Assembly (NCBI RefSeq): GCF_900112035.1 | Contig: NZ_FOKC01000003.1 | Location: forward strand, 1-64,000 | DNA: 64,000 bases | Direction: 5' to 3' | From: Nocardioides alpinus | GTDB taxonomy: Bacteria; Actinomycetota; Actinomycetes; Propionibacteriales; Nocardioidaceae | Shown: one piece after another, positions 18,749 through 27,250 of the stretch | Layout of the letters: the number at the start of each line of letters is the position of its first letter | How positions within the stretch are numbered: the stretch's first letter is position 1 | Translations under genes and position numbers: made by a program | The notes under the pieces: generated by a model | Told to the model about the DNA's origin: nothing | What the model saw: the letters and a program-made list of their open reading frames with translations, nothing else | Databases searched by the model: none

Positions 18749-19524
18749 CCCGGCCCACCGCCGACGAACGGCAGCACCTGCACTCCCGCCTCCTCGAGCC
18801 CGCGGCGTACGGCCGTGGCCATGACCACGGCCCCCGGGCTGTCCCCGTGCACGCACACGGACGCGGCGCGGACCGGGACGAGCGAACCGTCGGAGGAGAC
18901 CACCTCCTCGCGGGTGGCGATCCGGACCGTGCGCTCGGCCACGTGGCCGGGGTCGTGCAGGACCGCGTCGGGCTCGCGCCGCGGGATCAGGGTCCCCTCG
19001 GGCGTGTAGGCGCGGTCCGCGAAGGCCTCGGGGACGGTCGTCAGCCCGGCGGCACCGGCGACCGCGAGCCACACGGAGCCGGGTAGGCCGAGCACGGGCA
19101 GGGTCGGGTCGTAGCGACGTACGGCGTCGGCGACCGCCTCGGCCTGCGCCTCGTGGTGCACGATCGCGTTGTAGAGGGCGCCGTGCGGCTTGACGTAGCG
19201 GACCTGCGTCCCTGCGACCCGGGCGAAGGCCTCCAGTGCGCCGAGCTGGTAGAGCACGTCGTTGGTCAGGTCGTGGGGCTCGACGTCGATGAAGCGGCGC
19301 CCGAAGCCGGCGAGGTCGCGGTAGCCCACCTGTGCGCCGATCACCACGCCGCGCTCGGCGGCCCGGGCGCACGTACGCCGCAGCACGGTGGGGTCGCCGG
19401 CGTGGAAGCCGCACGCCACGTTGGCGCTGGTGATCACCTCCAGCAGGGCGTCGTCGTCGCCGAGGGTCCAGCTGCCGAAGGACTCGCCCAGGTCGGCGTT
19501 GAGGTCGATCCGGGGCCCGGTCAC
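18745..19524 (-). CDS. pxpA: 5-oxoprolinase subunit PxpA (LamB/YcsF family)
   Basis: 259 residues from GTG 19524, whose codon overlaps the stop of the transporter gene (GTGA). LamB/YcsF family features are clear: [14 protein letters not shown] at the start, [32 protein letters not shown], and [12 protein letters not shown]. PxpA is the hydrolytic subunit of ATP-dependent 5-oxoprolinase and holds the conserved Asp and His residues in these motifs. A much longer in-frame reading upstream is just the shadow of the transporter. Confidence 0.95.
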   Translation of the reverse strand: MTGPRIDLNADLGESFGSWTLGDDDALLEVITSANVACGFHAGDPTVLRRTCARAAERGVVIGAQVGYRDLAGFGRRFIDVEPHDLTNDVLYQLGALEAFARVAGTQVRYVKPHGALYNAIVHHEAQAEAVADAVRRYDPTLPVLGLPGSVWLAVAGAAGLTTVPEAFADRAYTPEGTLIPRREPDAVLHDPGHVAERTVRIATREEVVSSDGSLVPVRAASVCVHGDSPGAVVMATAVRRGLEEAGVQVLPFVGGGPG

Positions 19525-20765
19525 AGCAGGTCCGCGATGCCGCCGAGGGAGTTCCAGCCGAGGTAGACCGTGAGCACCCACACGGCTGCCCCGACGGCCA
19601 GCAACCACTTCGGGTAGCGGTAGCCCCGGAGCAGGTCGATCCGGCGTGCGGCGACCCACAGGATGATGGCGAAGCCCACGGGCAGGATGAGCCCGTTGAG
19701 AGCGCCGGCGACGACGAGCAGCGTGACGGGTGCCTGGCCCAGTGCGAGGTAGATCGCTGCCGAGAAGACGATGAAGCCGACGGTCACCAGGTTGCGGCGG
19801 GCCTCGAGGCGCGGTGAGAAGCCGGACAGGAACGACACCGAGGTGTAGGAGGCACCGATCACCGAGGTGATGCTCGCGGCCCACAGGATGATGCCGAAGA
19901 CCCGTACGCCCACGTCGCCAAGGGCGGCCTGGAAGGCGGAGGCAGGCGGGTTGTCCGCAGCCAGCGTCACGCCGCCGGCGACGACGCCGAGCACCGCGAG
20001 GAACAGCAGCGTGCGCATCACGCCGGTCACCAGGATGCCGGTCACCGAGCCGCGCGTGATGTCGCGGACGTGCTCGGGACCGGTGATGCCGGAGTCGACG
20101 AGCCGGTGGGCGCCGGCGTAGGTGATGTAGCCACCGACGGTGCCACCGATGAGCGTGGTGATGATCAGGAAGTCGACCTCGTCGGGCAGCACGGTCTGGC
20201 GCAGCGCCTCGCCCACGGGCGGTCCCGAGACGACGGCGGCGTAGAGCACCATCGCGATCATCACGACGCCGAGGACCACCACGATCCGGTCCATCGCGAT
20301 CCCGGCCCGCTTGCTCAGGAAGATGGCGATCGCGATCAGCGCCGAGATCGCGCCGCCGATCTTGACGTCGAGGCCGAACATCGCGTTGGTGCCCAGCGCC
20401 GTGCCGCCGATGTTGCCGATGTTGAACACCAGCCCGCCCAGCACGACGAGGGCCGCCAGGAAGTAGCCGGCACCGGGAAGCACCGTGTTGGCCAGCTCCT
20501 GGGCGCGCATGCCGGAGACCCCGATGACGCGCCACACGTTGAGCTGGACCGCGATGTCGACGAGGATCGACACGAGGATCGCGAAGGCGAACGCCGCTCC
20601 GAGCTGGGCGGTGAAGACGGTGGTCTGGGTGATGAAGCCGGGGCCGATGGCGCTGGTGGCCATCAGGAACATCGCGCCGAGCAACGCCCCGCGCGCTGCG
20701 CCGGCCTTGCCCGGGGTCGCCTGCGCCGGTGCCCCGGTGTCGGTCTGCCTGGTCTCGTCGGTCAT
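19521..20765 (-). CDS. NRAMP-like transporter of the oxoprolinase operon (YcsG-type)
   Basis: 414 residues with about 11 membrane helices, related to NRAMP metal transporters ([25 protein letters not shown], then helix-rich segments). The classic first-helix metal motif DPGN is replaced by SAIGPG, so metal transport is doubtful. In Bacillus subtilis the relative ycsG also sits beside ycsF (pxpA). A role in bringing in 5-oxoproline or a related organic acid fits the operon better (inference). It is the first gene of the operon, and its promoter holds the GntR palindrome. Confidence 0.85.
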   Translation of the reverse strand: MTDETRQTDTGAPAQATPGKAGAARGALLGAMFLMATSAIGPGFITQTTVFTAQLGAAFAFAILVSILVDIAVQLNVWRVIGVSGMRAQELANTVLPGAGYFLAALVVLGGLVFNIGNIGGTALGTNAMFGLDVKIGGAISALIAIAIFLSKRAGIAMDRIVVVLGVVMIAMVLYAAVVSGPPVGEALRQTVLPDEVDFLIITTLIGGTVGGYITYAGAHRLVDSGITGPEHVRDITRGSVTGILVTGVMRTLLFLAVLGVVAGGVTLAADNPPASAFQAALGDVGVRVFGIILWAASITSVIGASYTSVSFLSGFSPRLEARRNLVTVGFIVFSAAIYLALGQAPVTLLVVAGALNGLILPVGFAIILWVAARRIDLLRGYRYPKWLLAVGAAVWVLTVYLGWNSLGGIADLL

Positions 20766-20831
20766 GTCGTGCCCATCTGTGTCGGTCCCGAGTGGTCCGT
20801 CGGAAAGTGGTCCCCGTCACACCACCATGAG

Positions 20832-20848
20832 GGATTGTTGAACAATCC
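20832..20848. promoter_or_regulatory. perfect palindromic operator between pxp operon and gntR
   Basis: GGATTGTTGAACAATCC is a perfect 8-1-8 palindrome. It occupies the spacer of the pxp-operon promoter, next to a minus-strand TTGACG -35 element (20848-20853). It also lies about 30 bases before the gntR start. TTGTTGAACAA-type cores are common operators of FCD-type GntR regulators, and the neighbouring regulator is the natural ligand (inference). Confidence 0.8.
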
Positions 20849-20879
20849 GTCAATACCCCTCATCGGCTAGCCTTCGAGC

Positions 20880-21605
20880 GTGACCACCACCAGCTGGCTC
20901 GACGGGCTCCGGGCCGAGCGTCCCGGACTGGGCCGTGCCAGCACGTCGGGCCGGGTCGCCGACGTGCTCCGGGCCCGCATCACCGAGGGCCATCTCCGCC
21001 CGGGCACCCGCCTGTCCGAGGAGGACATCGGCGCGGCCCTGGGGGTCTCGCGCAACACCCTGCGCGAGGCGTTCAGGCTGCTCGGCCACGAGCGCCTCCT
21101 GGTGCACGAGTTCAACCGCGGCGTCTTCGTCCGCGAGCTGACCGTGGACGACGTCCGGGACCTCTACCAGCTGCGTCGCATCCTCGAGTGCGGCGCCGTA
21201 CGTCGCGCCGCCGAACGGCGTCGTGCGGGCTCCTCCGACGACCGGTGGGCCGAGCTGCTGGCCCCGGTCCGCGAGGCCGTCGAGGAGGGCGAGGCGGCCG
21301 CTGCTCGCGAGCAGTGGGTCGAGGTCGGCACGGCCAACATGCACTTCCACCAGGCCGTGGCCGCACTCGCGCAGAGCCCGCGCGTCTCGGAGGCGATGGG
21401 GCACCTCCTGGCAGAGCTGCGCCTGGTCTTCCACGTGATGGACGCCCCGCAGGCGTTCCACCTGGCCTATCTCCCGGAGAACCGGACGATCCTCGAGCTG
21501 CTCGCCGCGGGCGATCTCGACGCGGCTGAGTCGGTGATGGCGGCCTACCTCGACGCCGCCGAGGCCCAGCTCATCGGCGCCTTCGCCGCCGCCCGCGAGT
21601 CCTGA
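20880..21605 (+). CDS. GntR-family (FCD) transcriptional regulator
   Basis: 241 residues. The N-terminal winged helix reads RVADVLRARITEGHLRPGTRLSEEDIGAALGVSRNTLREAFRLLGHERLLVHEFNRGVFVRE. The C-terminal all-helical FCD domain has likely metal/ligand residues in MHFHQAVAALAQS. GTG 20880 follows a TAGCCT -10 hexamer (20868-20873) by six bases, so the mRNA is probably leaderless. Divergent from the 5-oxoprolinase operon, with a perfect palindrome between them, it probably represses that operon and itself in response to 5-oxoproline or a related acid (inference). Confidence 0.93.
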   Translation: MTTTSWLDGLRAERPGLGRASTSGRVADVLRARITEGHLRPGTRLSEEDIGAALGVSRNTLREAFRLLGHERLLVHEFNRGVFVRELTVDDVRDLYQLRRILECGAVRRAAERRRAGSSDDRWAELLAPVREAVEEGEAAAAREQWVEVGTANMHFHQAVAALAQSPRVSEAMGHLLAELRLVFHVMDAPQAFHLAYLPENRTILELLAAGDLDAAESVMAAYLDAAEAQLIGAFAAARES

Positions 21606-21627
21606 GGACGCCGCTCACGACAATCGG

Positions 21628-23181
21628 GTGAGCCCTGACGGACCTCTGTCGGCCTACCGTCGCCACGTGCGCGAGGCCCCCCAGGCAGTGGCATCGGTCC
21701 AGGTTGCCGGCGACGGGTCCGCCCTGGCCGACAGTCCTGTCCCCGCTGCGTCGGCGTGGGCAGCGCTGGCGGTGCTGGTCGTCGCCGTGCTGGCGGTGCG
21801 CCGCATCCACCGCCGCGAAGCCGTCGCGCGCCGGCGGTCGACGTCGGTGACCGAGCCGCCCTCGGGTCCGGGTGTCCTTTCCGGAGCGGCGGCGGGCAGC
21901 GGGACGGCAGACGTGGCGGCCGTGTGGGAGAGCCCGGATCCGCGTGACGAGGCACTGGTCATCGCCTTCGTCATCGCCCTCGGTGTGGCCATGGTCGACT
22001 CAGGTGCGTCGGTGACGCAGGTGACCGCGACCCTGCGTCGCGTGGCGGCGGTCAACGGCGTGCCCGAGATCGCGATCGCGGTCCTGCCGACCGCCCTGTT
22101 CGTCTCGATGCCGGGGGCGGAGTCGGTGCAGACCGCCATCGCGCCCGCGGGTGACAGCCTCCGCCTGGACCAGGTGGGCGCCGTGTTCGCGGTCGTGGAC
22201 GACGCCGAGGCCGCCCTCATCGGCCCACAGGCCGGCCTGGCCGCGCTGGTCGCGGCAGGAGCCCGCCCGGCGCCGTACGCCCCGTGGTTGCGCCTGGCCG
22301 GCTATCCGCTCCTGGCAGCCGGACTCATCCTGATCGTGCGCGGCACCTGGTGGGAGATGCTCACGGCCGTCGTGCTGGCCACCGGGGCGGGCACCCTGCA
22401 GCTCCACCGCAGCGAGGTCCCGGCGGCCTACCGGGTGTTCCTGCCGGTCGCCACTGCGTTCGGGTGCTCCCTCAGCGTGTTCCTGCTCATCCGTGCCGGC
22501 GCCGACATCGGCGTGTTCGCGCCACTTCTCGCGGTGCTGGTCACGTTCCTGCCCGGTGCCCAGCTCACGACCGCAGTGATCGAGCTGGCCACGGGCCAGA
22601 TGGTGGCTGGGGTCGGGCGGCTCGCCCACGGACTGATGACACTGACGCTCCTGGCGATCGGGATCGTCACTGCGTCCCAGCTCGTCGGCGTCCCTGCCCA
22701 CAGCCTCCCGGAACCCTCCCTGGACGGGTTCGGGGTCCTCTCCCCCTGGCTGGGGGTGCTCGTGTTCGGCGCAGGGGTGGTGCTGACCAGCAGCGTCGAG
22801 CTGCCGATGGCCCGGTGGGTGGTCTCGATCCTGCTCGTCGCGTACGCCGGCCAGGTCGTCGGCGGGACCCTGCTCGGTGAGGACCTCTCCGCGTTCACCG
22901 GGGCACTGGTGATGACACCCCTGGCGATGCTGGTCGCCGAGCTCCCCACCGGGCCGCCGACGCTGGTGACCTTCATGCCGGCGTTCTGGCTGCTCGTGCC
23001 GGGCGCTGCCGGACTCGCCGGGGTGGCGAAGTACCTCGGCGACCAGCGCGCCGACGGCGTCACGTCGCTGCTGGCAGCGGGCGGCTCGATGCTCGGCATC
23101 GCCTTCGGGGTGCTGCTCGGACTGGCGGTCGGCGCCTTCCTGGGCCTCGGCTCAGGAGTGAGCATGCGCGCCGCGCCCTGA
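21628..23181 (+). CDS. threonine/serine exporter family protein (ThrE)
   Basis: 517 residues. A long N-terminal stretch with one hydrophobic segment (about 42-58) precedes the ThrE domain. The DUF1212 part begins VIAFVIALGVAMVDSGASVTQVTATLRRVAAVNGV. About ten membrane helices follow and include the DUF3815-type half with VTFLPGAQLTTAVIELATGQMVAGVGRLAHG and TFMPAFWLLVPGAAGLAGV. ThrE of Corynebacterium exports threonine and serine with proton movement. The gene follows gntR by 22 bases and may be co-transcribed with it. The GTG start lacks a good ribosome site, so the true start may be later. Confidence 0.9.
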   Translation: MSPDGPLSAYRRHVREAPQAVASVQVAGDGSALADSPVPAASAWAALAVLVVAVLAVRRIHRREAVARRRSTSVTEPPSGPGVLSGAAAGSGTADVAAVWESPDPRDEALVIAFVIALGVAMVDSGASVTQVTATLRRVAAVNGVPEIAIAVLPTALFVSMPGAESVQTAIAPAGDSLRLDQVGAVFAVVDDAEAALIGPQAGLAALVAAGARPAPYAPWLRLAGYPLLAAGLILIVRGTWWEMLTAVVLATGAGTLQLHRSEVPAAYRVFLPVATAFGCSLSVFLLIRAGADIGVFAPLLAVLVTFLPGAQLTTAVIELATGQMVAGVGRLAHGLMTLTLLAIGIVTASQLVGVPAHSLPEPSLDGFGVLSPWLGVLVFGAGVVLTSSVELPMARWVVSILLVAYAGQVVGGTLLGEDLSAFTGALVMTPLAMLVAELPTGPPTLVTFMPAFWLLVPGAAGLAGVAKYLGDQRADGVTSLLAAGGSMLGIAFGVLLGLAVGAFLGLGSGVSMRAAP

Positions 23182-23205
23182 CGGCCGACCTCCCGACCTG
23201 GGGTG

Positions 23206-23706
23206 TCAGCGGGCGTCGCGCGCGGCCTGGCGGCGTACTCCCTGCGCCTGCGAGGAGGCGTCGCGCTTCACCCCGCCCGTCGTCTTCGTCGCTGCGCGGC
23301 GACCGCTGGGGACCGACGCCGGTCCCGTCGCGCCGCCCGTCGAGGACGGCCCCGCGGACCTGGCCGCACGCGCCTCGGCGATCCTCTCGGCACGCAGCTC
23401 CGTGGCGGTCTGCCGGGCCACCACGCTGACCTGGCGGCTGACCTGGGCCAGCACCGTCTCGAACACCTCGGCCTTGTCGCGGGCCCGCTGGTTGCGGGCG
23501 AAGGACTTCCCGCGGCCGCCGACCTCGGAGACCGACGCGCTGGCGCCACGCCGGTAGATCTTCATGTACTTGGTGCGCGCGCGCTGGACGCGGGTCTGGA
23601 GCTCGAGGAGCTGGTCCTCGTCGAGCTCCCGCAGGGCGGCAGGCTCGGCCTCGCGGACCAGGTTGCCTTCCGGCTCCGTCAACGAGTGCAGTACGGCCTT
23701 GTTCAC
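23206..23706 (-). CDS. small basic helical protein, function unknown
   Basis: 166 residues from GTG 23706, with GGAGG 4-8 bases upstream; a longer frame lacks support. The first 95 residues look helical and charged (LTEPEGNLVREAEPAALRELDEDQLLELQTRVQRARTKYMKIYRR), with RGKSFARNQRARDKAEVFETVLAQVSRQVS next. The tail is rich in Ala, Arg, Lys, Ser and Thr and is probably disordered and nucleic-acid binding. I do not recognise a characterised family. It lies tail-to-tail with thrE and stands alone. Confidence 0.7.
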   Translation of the reverse strand: MNKAVLHSLTEPEGNLVREAEPAALRELDEDQLLELQTRVQRARTKYMKIYRRGASASVSEVGGRGKSFARNQRARDKAEVFETVLAQVSRQVSVVARQTATELRAERIAEARAARSAGPSSTGGATGPASVPSGRRAATKTTGGVKRDASSQAQGVRRQAARDAR

Positions 23707-23843
23707 GAGGACCTCCGGGGATGTGCGTCGGGGCGACCCGGGCGAGGTGCGCCGCTGCTCGACGCTAGGTCGGCACGGCGCGCGGCACCTCACCCGAATC
23801 CCGTGAGGCAGCGCGGTGCCCCGCGCCGTACCCGGACATGCTG

Positions 23844-23882
23844 AAGGCCCCTGACCTGCGGACGTCGCAGGTCAGGGGCCTT
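23844..23882 (-). terminator. strong hairpin after tRNA-Asn
   Basis: Perfect 17-bp stem AAGGCCCCTGACCTGCG / CGCAGGTCAGGGGCCTT with loop GACGT, four bases past the encoded CCA of tRNA-Asn on the minus strand. No T-run follows. Confidence 0.85.
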
Positions 23883-23885
23883 CGG

Positions 23886-23961
23886 TGGCTCCCCCGGTTG
23901 GACTCGAACCAACAACCCTCCGATTAACAGTCGAATGCTCTGCCAGTTGAGCTACAGGGGA
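23886..23961 (-). tRNA. tRNA-Asn (GTT)
   Basis: 76-nt cloverleaf including an encoded 3' CCA. The acceptor strand TCCCCTG pairs with CGGGGGA (one T-G), with G73 as discriminator as expected for Asn. The D arm is GCTCAACTGGCAGAGC, the anticodon loop CTGTTAA with GTT, and the T arm TTGG-TTCGAGT-CCAA. A strong hairpin follows. Confidence 0.97.
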
Positions 23962-24013
23962 TCGCTTCAGCAGCGGTGGCAAACCTTAGCAAGCCTCTGC
24001 CGGGGTGGGGAAA

Positions 24014-24532
24014 TCAGGGCAGGCCGACGTCACGGCGCATGACCTCGAGGGCCTCGCGGGCCGCTTCGCGGACGGTTTCGTCGTCCGGGTCGACACCCTC
24101 GTCGTACTCGTAGACCCACTGGACGCCACCCGATCCGGACGGTGCTCGCCGCGCGATGACCCGGAGTCCGCGACGTCCCGCGACCGGCACGTGGCGCTGC
24201 AGGACCACGCTCGCGGTGACGCGCTCGCGGACCAGCTCGAGGAGTCGCCCTGGATCGGCGAGGGTGGCGGTGTGGACCGGACGCAGGTCGCCCCAGCTGC
24301 CGACCTCGGAGAGCCGGAACGTGTCGGTGTCACGGTCCCAGTCAGCCGCCTCGACCTCCTCCCACGGGACACGACGGGTCTCACCGTCGGCGGCGACGTA
24401 GAAGGCGTCGCGGGTGCCGGCGAAGACGGTGCCGTCCGCGGCCTCGGCGGACGCCAGCACCTTCTCGCCGCGGGCGACCGGGAGGGCGGGCGACGACGTA
24501 CGTCCGCGGCTCCTGCCCCACGACGGGCTCAT
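24014..24532 (-). CDS. conserved hypothetical protein downstream of dnaG
   Basis: 172 residues, cytosolic. It contains beta-rich segments (VLASAEAADGTVFAGTRDAFYVAADGETRRVPWEEVEAADWDRDTDTFRLSEVG) that resemble a pleckstrin/bacterial PH-like roll, then a helix and a final charged helix. This fold guess is by eye only. Its ATG overlaps the dnaG stop codon (24529-24532), so it is co-translated with primase. No function is known to me. Confidence 0.8.
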   Translation of the reverse strand: MSPSWGRSRGRTSSPALPVARGEKVLASAEAADGTVFAGTRDAFYVAADGETRRVPWEEVEAADWDRDTDTFRLSEVGSWGDLRPVHTATLADPGRLLELVRERVTASVVLQRHVPVAGRRGLRVIARRAPSGSGGVQWVYEYDEGVDPDDETVREAAREALEVMRRDVGLP

Positions 24533-26430
24533 GCCGTGGCTCCGGGGCCGACGGCACCTTCGCGGAGCTTGCGGCGGTGCTGCTCGAGCATCACGAGCTC
24601 ACCGAACATCCTGTTGTAGTCGAGGGCGTTGTCGACGGGGTTGGTGCGCTGGAGGCGCGCCTTGACGTCGGCGATGCGGCGGGACGTGGTGAGCTCCTGG
24701 AGGCGGTAGACGTAGGCCACGGCGAACGTGGGGTTGGGGTCGGACGTGCCGCGCACCGGCTCGACGCCGAGCTCGGTGATCGCGGCGACGACGGCGGGCT
24801 CGGTGGCGGCCTCACGGACCTTGTTGGCCCAGCCCGGGTCGTCCGCGCCGGCCGCCGGGCCGTCGGCGGCCGTGACGGCCTCCCACACTCCCTGGAAGGT
24901 CGGGTGGGTGAAGTCGGTGGTGGTGACGTGGGCAGTGGTGCGCCCCACGCCCGACGGGTGCTGGATGACGAGCTTGAGCAGCTCGCGCTCGATGAGGAAC
25001 CGCGGGTCGGACAGGCTCGGCAGCACCTGGCGCGGCGGCTCGGGCGCGGCGGGCACCTCGTGACGCGTCGTTCGCCGCTCGTCCGCGGGCGACGGAGCGG
25101 GTCGGCTGGCCGCCCGGCGGACCTCGGTGCGGACCTCGTCGAGGTCGACGCCGACCATGTGGGCGAGCTCGCGCGAGAACGACTCGACCTTGGTCTTGTC
25201 GCGGATGCTGGCCACCAGCCCGGCCGCGTCGCGCAGGGCGTCGACGCGGCCGTCGGCGCGGTCGAGGTCGTGGCGGGCCAGGATGTTGTCGAGGGCGAAG
25301 CGGTAGAGCGGCTGACGCTTGGCGACCAGCTCGCGGACCGCCTCGTCCCCCTCCTTGATGCGGAGGTCGCAGGGGTCCATGCCCTCGGGAGCGACGGCGA
25401 CGTAGGTCTGGGAGGCGAAGACCTGGTCGCTCTCCAGCACCTTCATCGCGGCCTTCTGGCCGGCCGAGTCGCCGTCGAAGGTGAAGATGACCTCACCGCT
25501 GGTGGCCCCGTGGTCGCCGAGGAAACGACGCAGGACCCGCGCGTGGTCGGTGCCGAACGCGGTGCCGCACGACGCCACGGCAGTGCGTACGCCGGCGAGG
25601 TGGCAGGCCATCACGTCGGTGTAGCCCTCGACCACGACGGCCTGCTGGGCGTCCTTCATCGCGGTGCGCGCCAGGTCGATGCCGTAGAGGACCTGGCTCT
25701 TCTTGTAGATCGCGGTCTCGGAGGTGTTGAGGTACTTCGCCTCGATCCGGTCGTCGTCGAAGATCCGCCGCGCGCCGAAACCGATCGTGTCGCCGTTGGC
25801 CTCGCGGATCGGCCAGACCAGCCGACCGCGGAAGCGGTCGTAGTGGGAGCGGCCGTGCGCCACGAGCCCGGCGGCGACGGACTCCTCGTCGGTGAACCGG
25901 CGACCGCGCAGGTGGCGGGTCAGCGCCTCCCCGTCACGGGGCGCGAACCCGACTCCGAACAGCTCGGCGGCCGCCTGGTCGAAGCCGCGCTGGTGGAGGA
26001 ACTGTCGCGCCACCACGGCGTCGGCGGAGGCCAGCTGCTCGGCGTAGAACGCCTGCGCGACCTTGTGCGCCTCGATGAGCCGGCCGCGGGCGGGCCCACG
26101 GGGCCGGGCGGGCTCGTCGTCGCCGTCCTCACGGCGCAGCGTGACGCCGTACTTCTCCCCCAGCCGCTCGACCGCCTCGGTGAAGGTGAGGCCGTCGACC
26201 TTCATGATGAAGGCGATGACGTCGCCGCCCTCCTGGCAGCCGAAGCAGTGGAAGAACTGTCGCGCGGGATTGACGTTGAACGACGGCGTCTTCTCGTCGT
26301 GGAAGGGGCAGAGGCCCTTGAGCGACCCGCCGCCGGCACGCTTGAGAGTGACGTACTGCGACACGACGTCGTCGATCCGCGCCTTCTCGCGCACCTCGGC
26401 GATGTCGTCGTCGCGAATCCGGCCAGCCAC
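24529..26430 (-). CDS. dnaG: DNA primase
   Basis: 633 residues from GTG 26430. It makes the RNA primers for chromosome replication. The N-terminal CHC2 zinc finger is CPFHDEKTPSFNVNPARQFFHCFGCQEGGD (about 40-70). The RNA polymerase/TOPRIM core has GYTDVMACHLAGV and the FDGDSAGQKAA acidic motif. The C-terminal DnaB-binding region follows a Pro-rich linker near residue 450. The GTG lies seven bases after a TAGACT -10 hexamer, so the mRNA appears leaderless. In many bacteria dnaG sits in the rpsU-dnaG-rpoD operon; here it is followed by an overlapping small gene. Confidence 0.96.
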   Translation of the reverse strand: MAGRIRDDDIAEVREKARIDDVVSQYVTLKRAGGGSLKGLCPFHDEKTPSFNVNPARQFFHCFGCQEGGDVIAFIMKVDGLTFTEAVERLGEKYGVTLRREDGDDEPARPRGPARGRLIEAHKVAQAFYAEQLASADAVVARQFLHQRGFDQAAAELFGVGFAPRDGEALTRHLRGRRFTDEESVAAGLVAHGRSHYDRFRGRLVWPIREANGDTIGFGARRIFDDDRIEAKYLNTSETAIYKKSQVLYGIDLARTAMKDAQQAVVVEGYTDVMACHLAGVRTAVASCGTAFGTDHARVLRRFLGDHGATSGEVIFTFDGDSAGQKAAMKVLESDQVFASQTYVAVAPEGMDPCDLRIKEGDEAVRELVAKRQPLYRFALDNILARHDLDRADGRVDALRDAAGLVASIRDKTKVESFSRELAHMVGVDLDEVRTEVRRAASRPAPSPADERRTTRHEVPAAPEPPRQVLPSLSDPRFLIERELLKLVIQHPSGVGRTTAHVTTTDFTHPTFQGVWEAVTAADGPAAGADDPGWANKVREAATEPAVVAAITELGVEPVRGTSDPNPTFAVAYVYRLQELTTSRRIADVKARLQRTNPVDNALDYNRMFGELVMLEQHRRKLREGAVGPGATA

Positions 26431-26437
26431 GTCGGGG

Positions 26438-26443
26438 AGTCTA
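26438..26443 (-). promoter_or_regulatory. -10 element of leaderless dnaG promoter
   Basis: TAGACT on the minus strand, separated from the GTG start codon of dnaG by seven bases. There is no Shine-Dalgarno sequence, consistent with transcription starting at the start codon. Confidence 0.5.
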
Positions 26444-26558
26444 CGGGCGCCCGCCCACCTGCCGCGCCGAGTCTCCACATACCCGCGGGGGTGGGGGCCG
26501 CCACCCCTTCGGGGGAAGGCCGCTGGTGATCGGACCGGAGGTTTGGGATGGTCGGGAG

Positions 26559-26966
26559 ATGACTCAACAGCAGGGAGCTCCCGAGAGTCAGACACTCGGC
26601 GCCCTCGTCCATCAGCTCTCGCAGCAGATCCCCGACCTCGTCCGGTCCGAGATCCGCCTGGCCCAGGCCGAGGTGGCCGAGAAGGGGAAGCGCGCCGGCG
26701 TCGGGATCGGCATGTTCAGCGTCGCCGGACTGCTCGGCTTCTTCGCCGTCGGCACTCTCGTCACCACCGCGATCCTCGGTCTCGCCACGGTGCTGGACAC
26801 GTGGCTCGCCGCCCTCGTCGTGGCGATCGTCCTGGTCATCGGCGCAGCCGTGGCTGGCCTGGCAGGCAAGAACAAGGTCGCCGAGGCAACTCCGGCAGCA
26901 CCCGAGAAGGCCATCCGGGGCATCAAGGACGACCTCGCCACCGTCAAGGGAGGCCGCCATGTCTGA
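26559..26966 (+). CDS. holin-X-type membrane protein
   Basis: 135 residues from ATG 26559 (GTG 26526 is possible). An amphipathic helix SQQIPDLVRSEIRLAQAEVAEKGKRAG comes first, then two membrane helices (VAGLLGFFAVGTLVTTAILGLAT and LAALVVAIVLVIGAAVAGLAG) and a charged tail. This matches the actinobacterial phage-holin-like family (PF07332). Despite that name it is a chromosomal protein with no lysis genes nearby. It overlaps the next gene by 8 bases and forms a set with the DUF3618 and YtxH-like proteins, probably in envelope stress or membrane organisation (inference). Confidence 0.85.
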   Translation: MTQQQGAPESQTLGALVHQLSQQIPDLVRSEIRLAQAEVAEKGKRAGVGIGMFSVAGLLGFFAVGTLVTTAILGLATVLDTWLAALVVAIVLVIGAAVAGLAGKNKVAEATPAAPEKAIRGIKDDLATVKGGRHV

Positions 26967-27210
26967 CGCACGCACCCCCGAGCAGATCGAGGCCGAGATC
27001 GTCCTGCAGCGCGAGCAGCTGGCCGGCACGGTCGACGAGCTGGCAGCCAAGCTCGACGTGAAGTCGCGCGCCCAGGACAAGGTGGCCGAGCTGAAGAGCT
27101 CCGCGACCACGGAGTCGGGTGCACCCCGACCCGAGGTCCTGGCTGCCGCAGGATCACTGGCGGCGATGGCCGTCGTGCTGCTGCTCTGGCGCCACCGCCG
27201 CACCCACTGA
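26959..27210 (+). CDS. DUF3618 small membrane protein
   Basis: 83 residues. The start TPEQIEAEIVLQREQLAGTVDELAAKLDVKSRAQDKVAELK is the DUF3618 signature: repeated heptad-like helices probably lying against the membrane or forming a coiled coil. One C-terminal membrane helix (AAGSLAAMAVVLLLW) and a basic end RHRRTH follow. Function is unknown. It is co-translated with the holin-like gene upstream. Confidence 0.85.
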   Translation: MSDARTPEQIEAEIVLQREQLAGTVDELAAKLDVKSRAQDKVAELKSSATTESGAPRPEVLAAAGSLAAMAVVLLLWRHRRTH

Positions 27211-27250
27211 CTTCCCCTCTGCAGTCCCCAGCCCTGAAGGAGCACACCCC

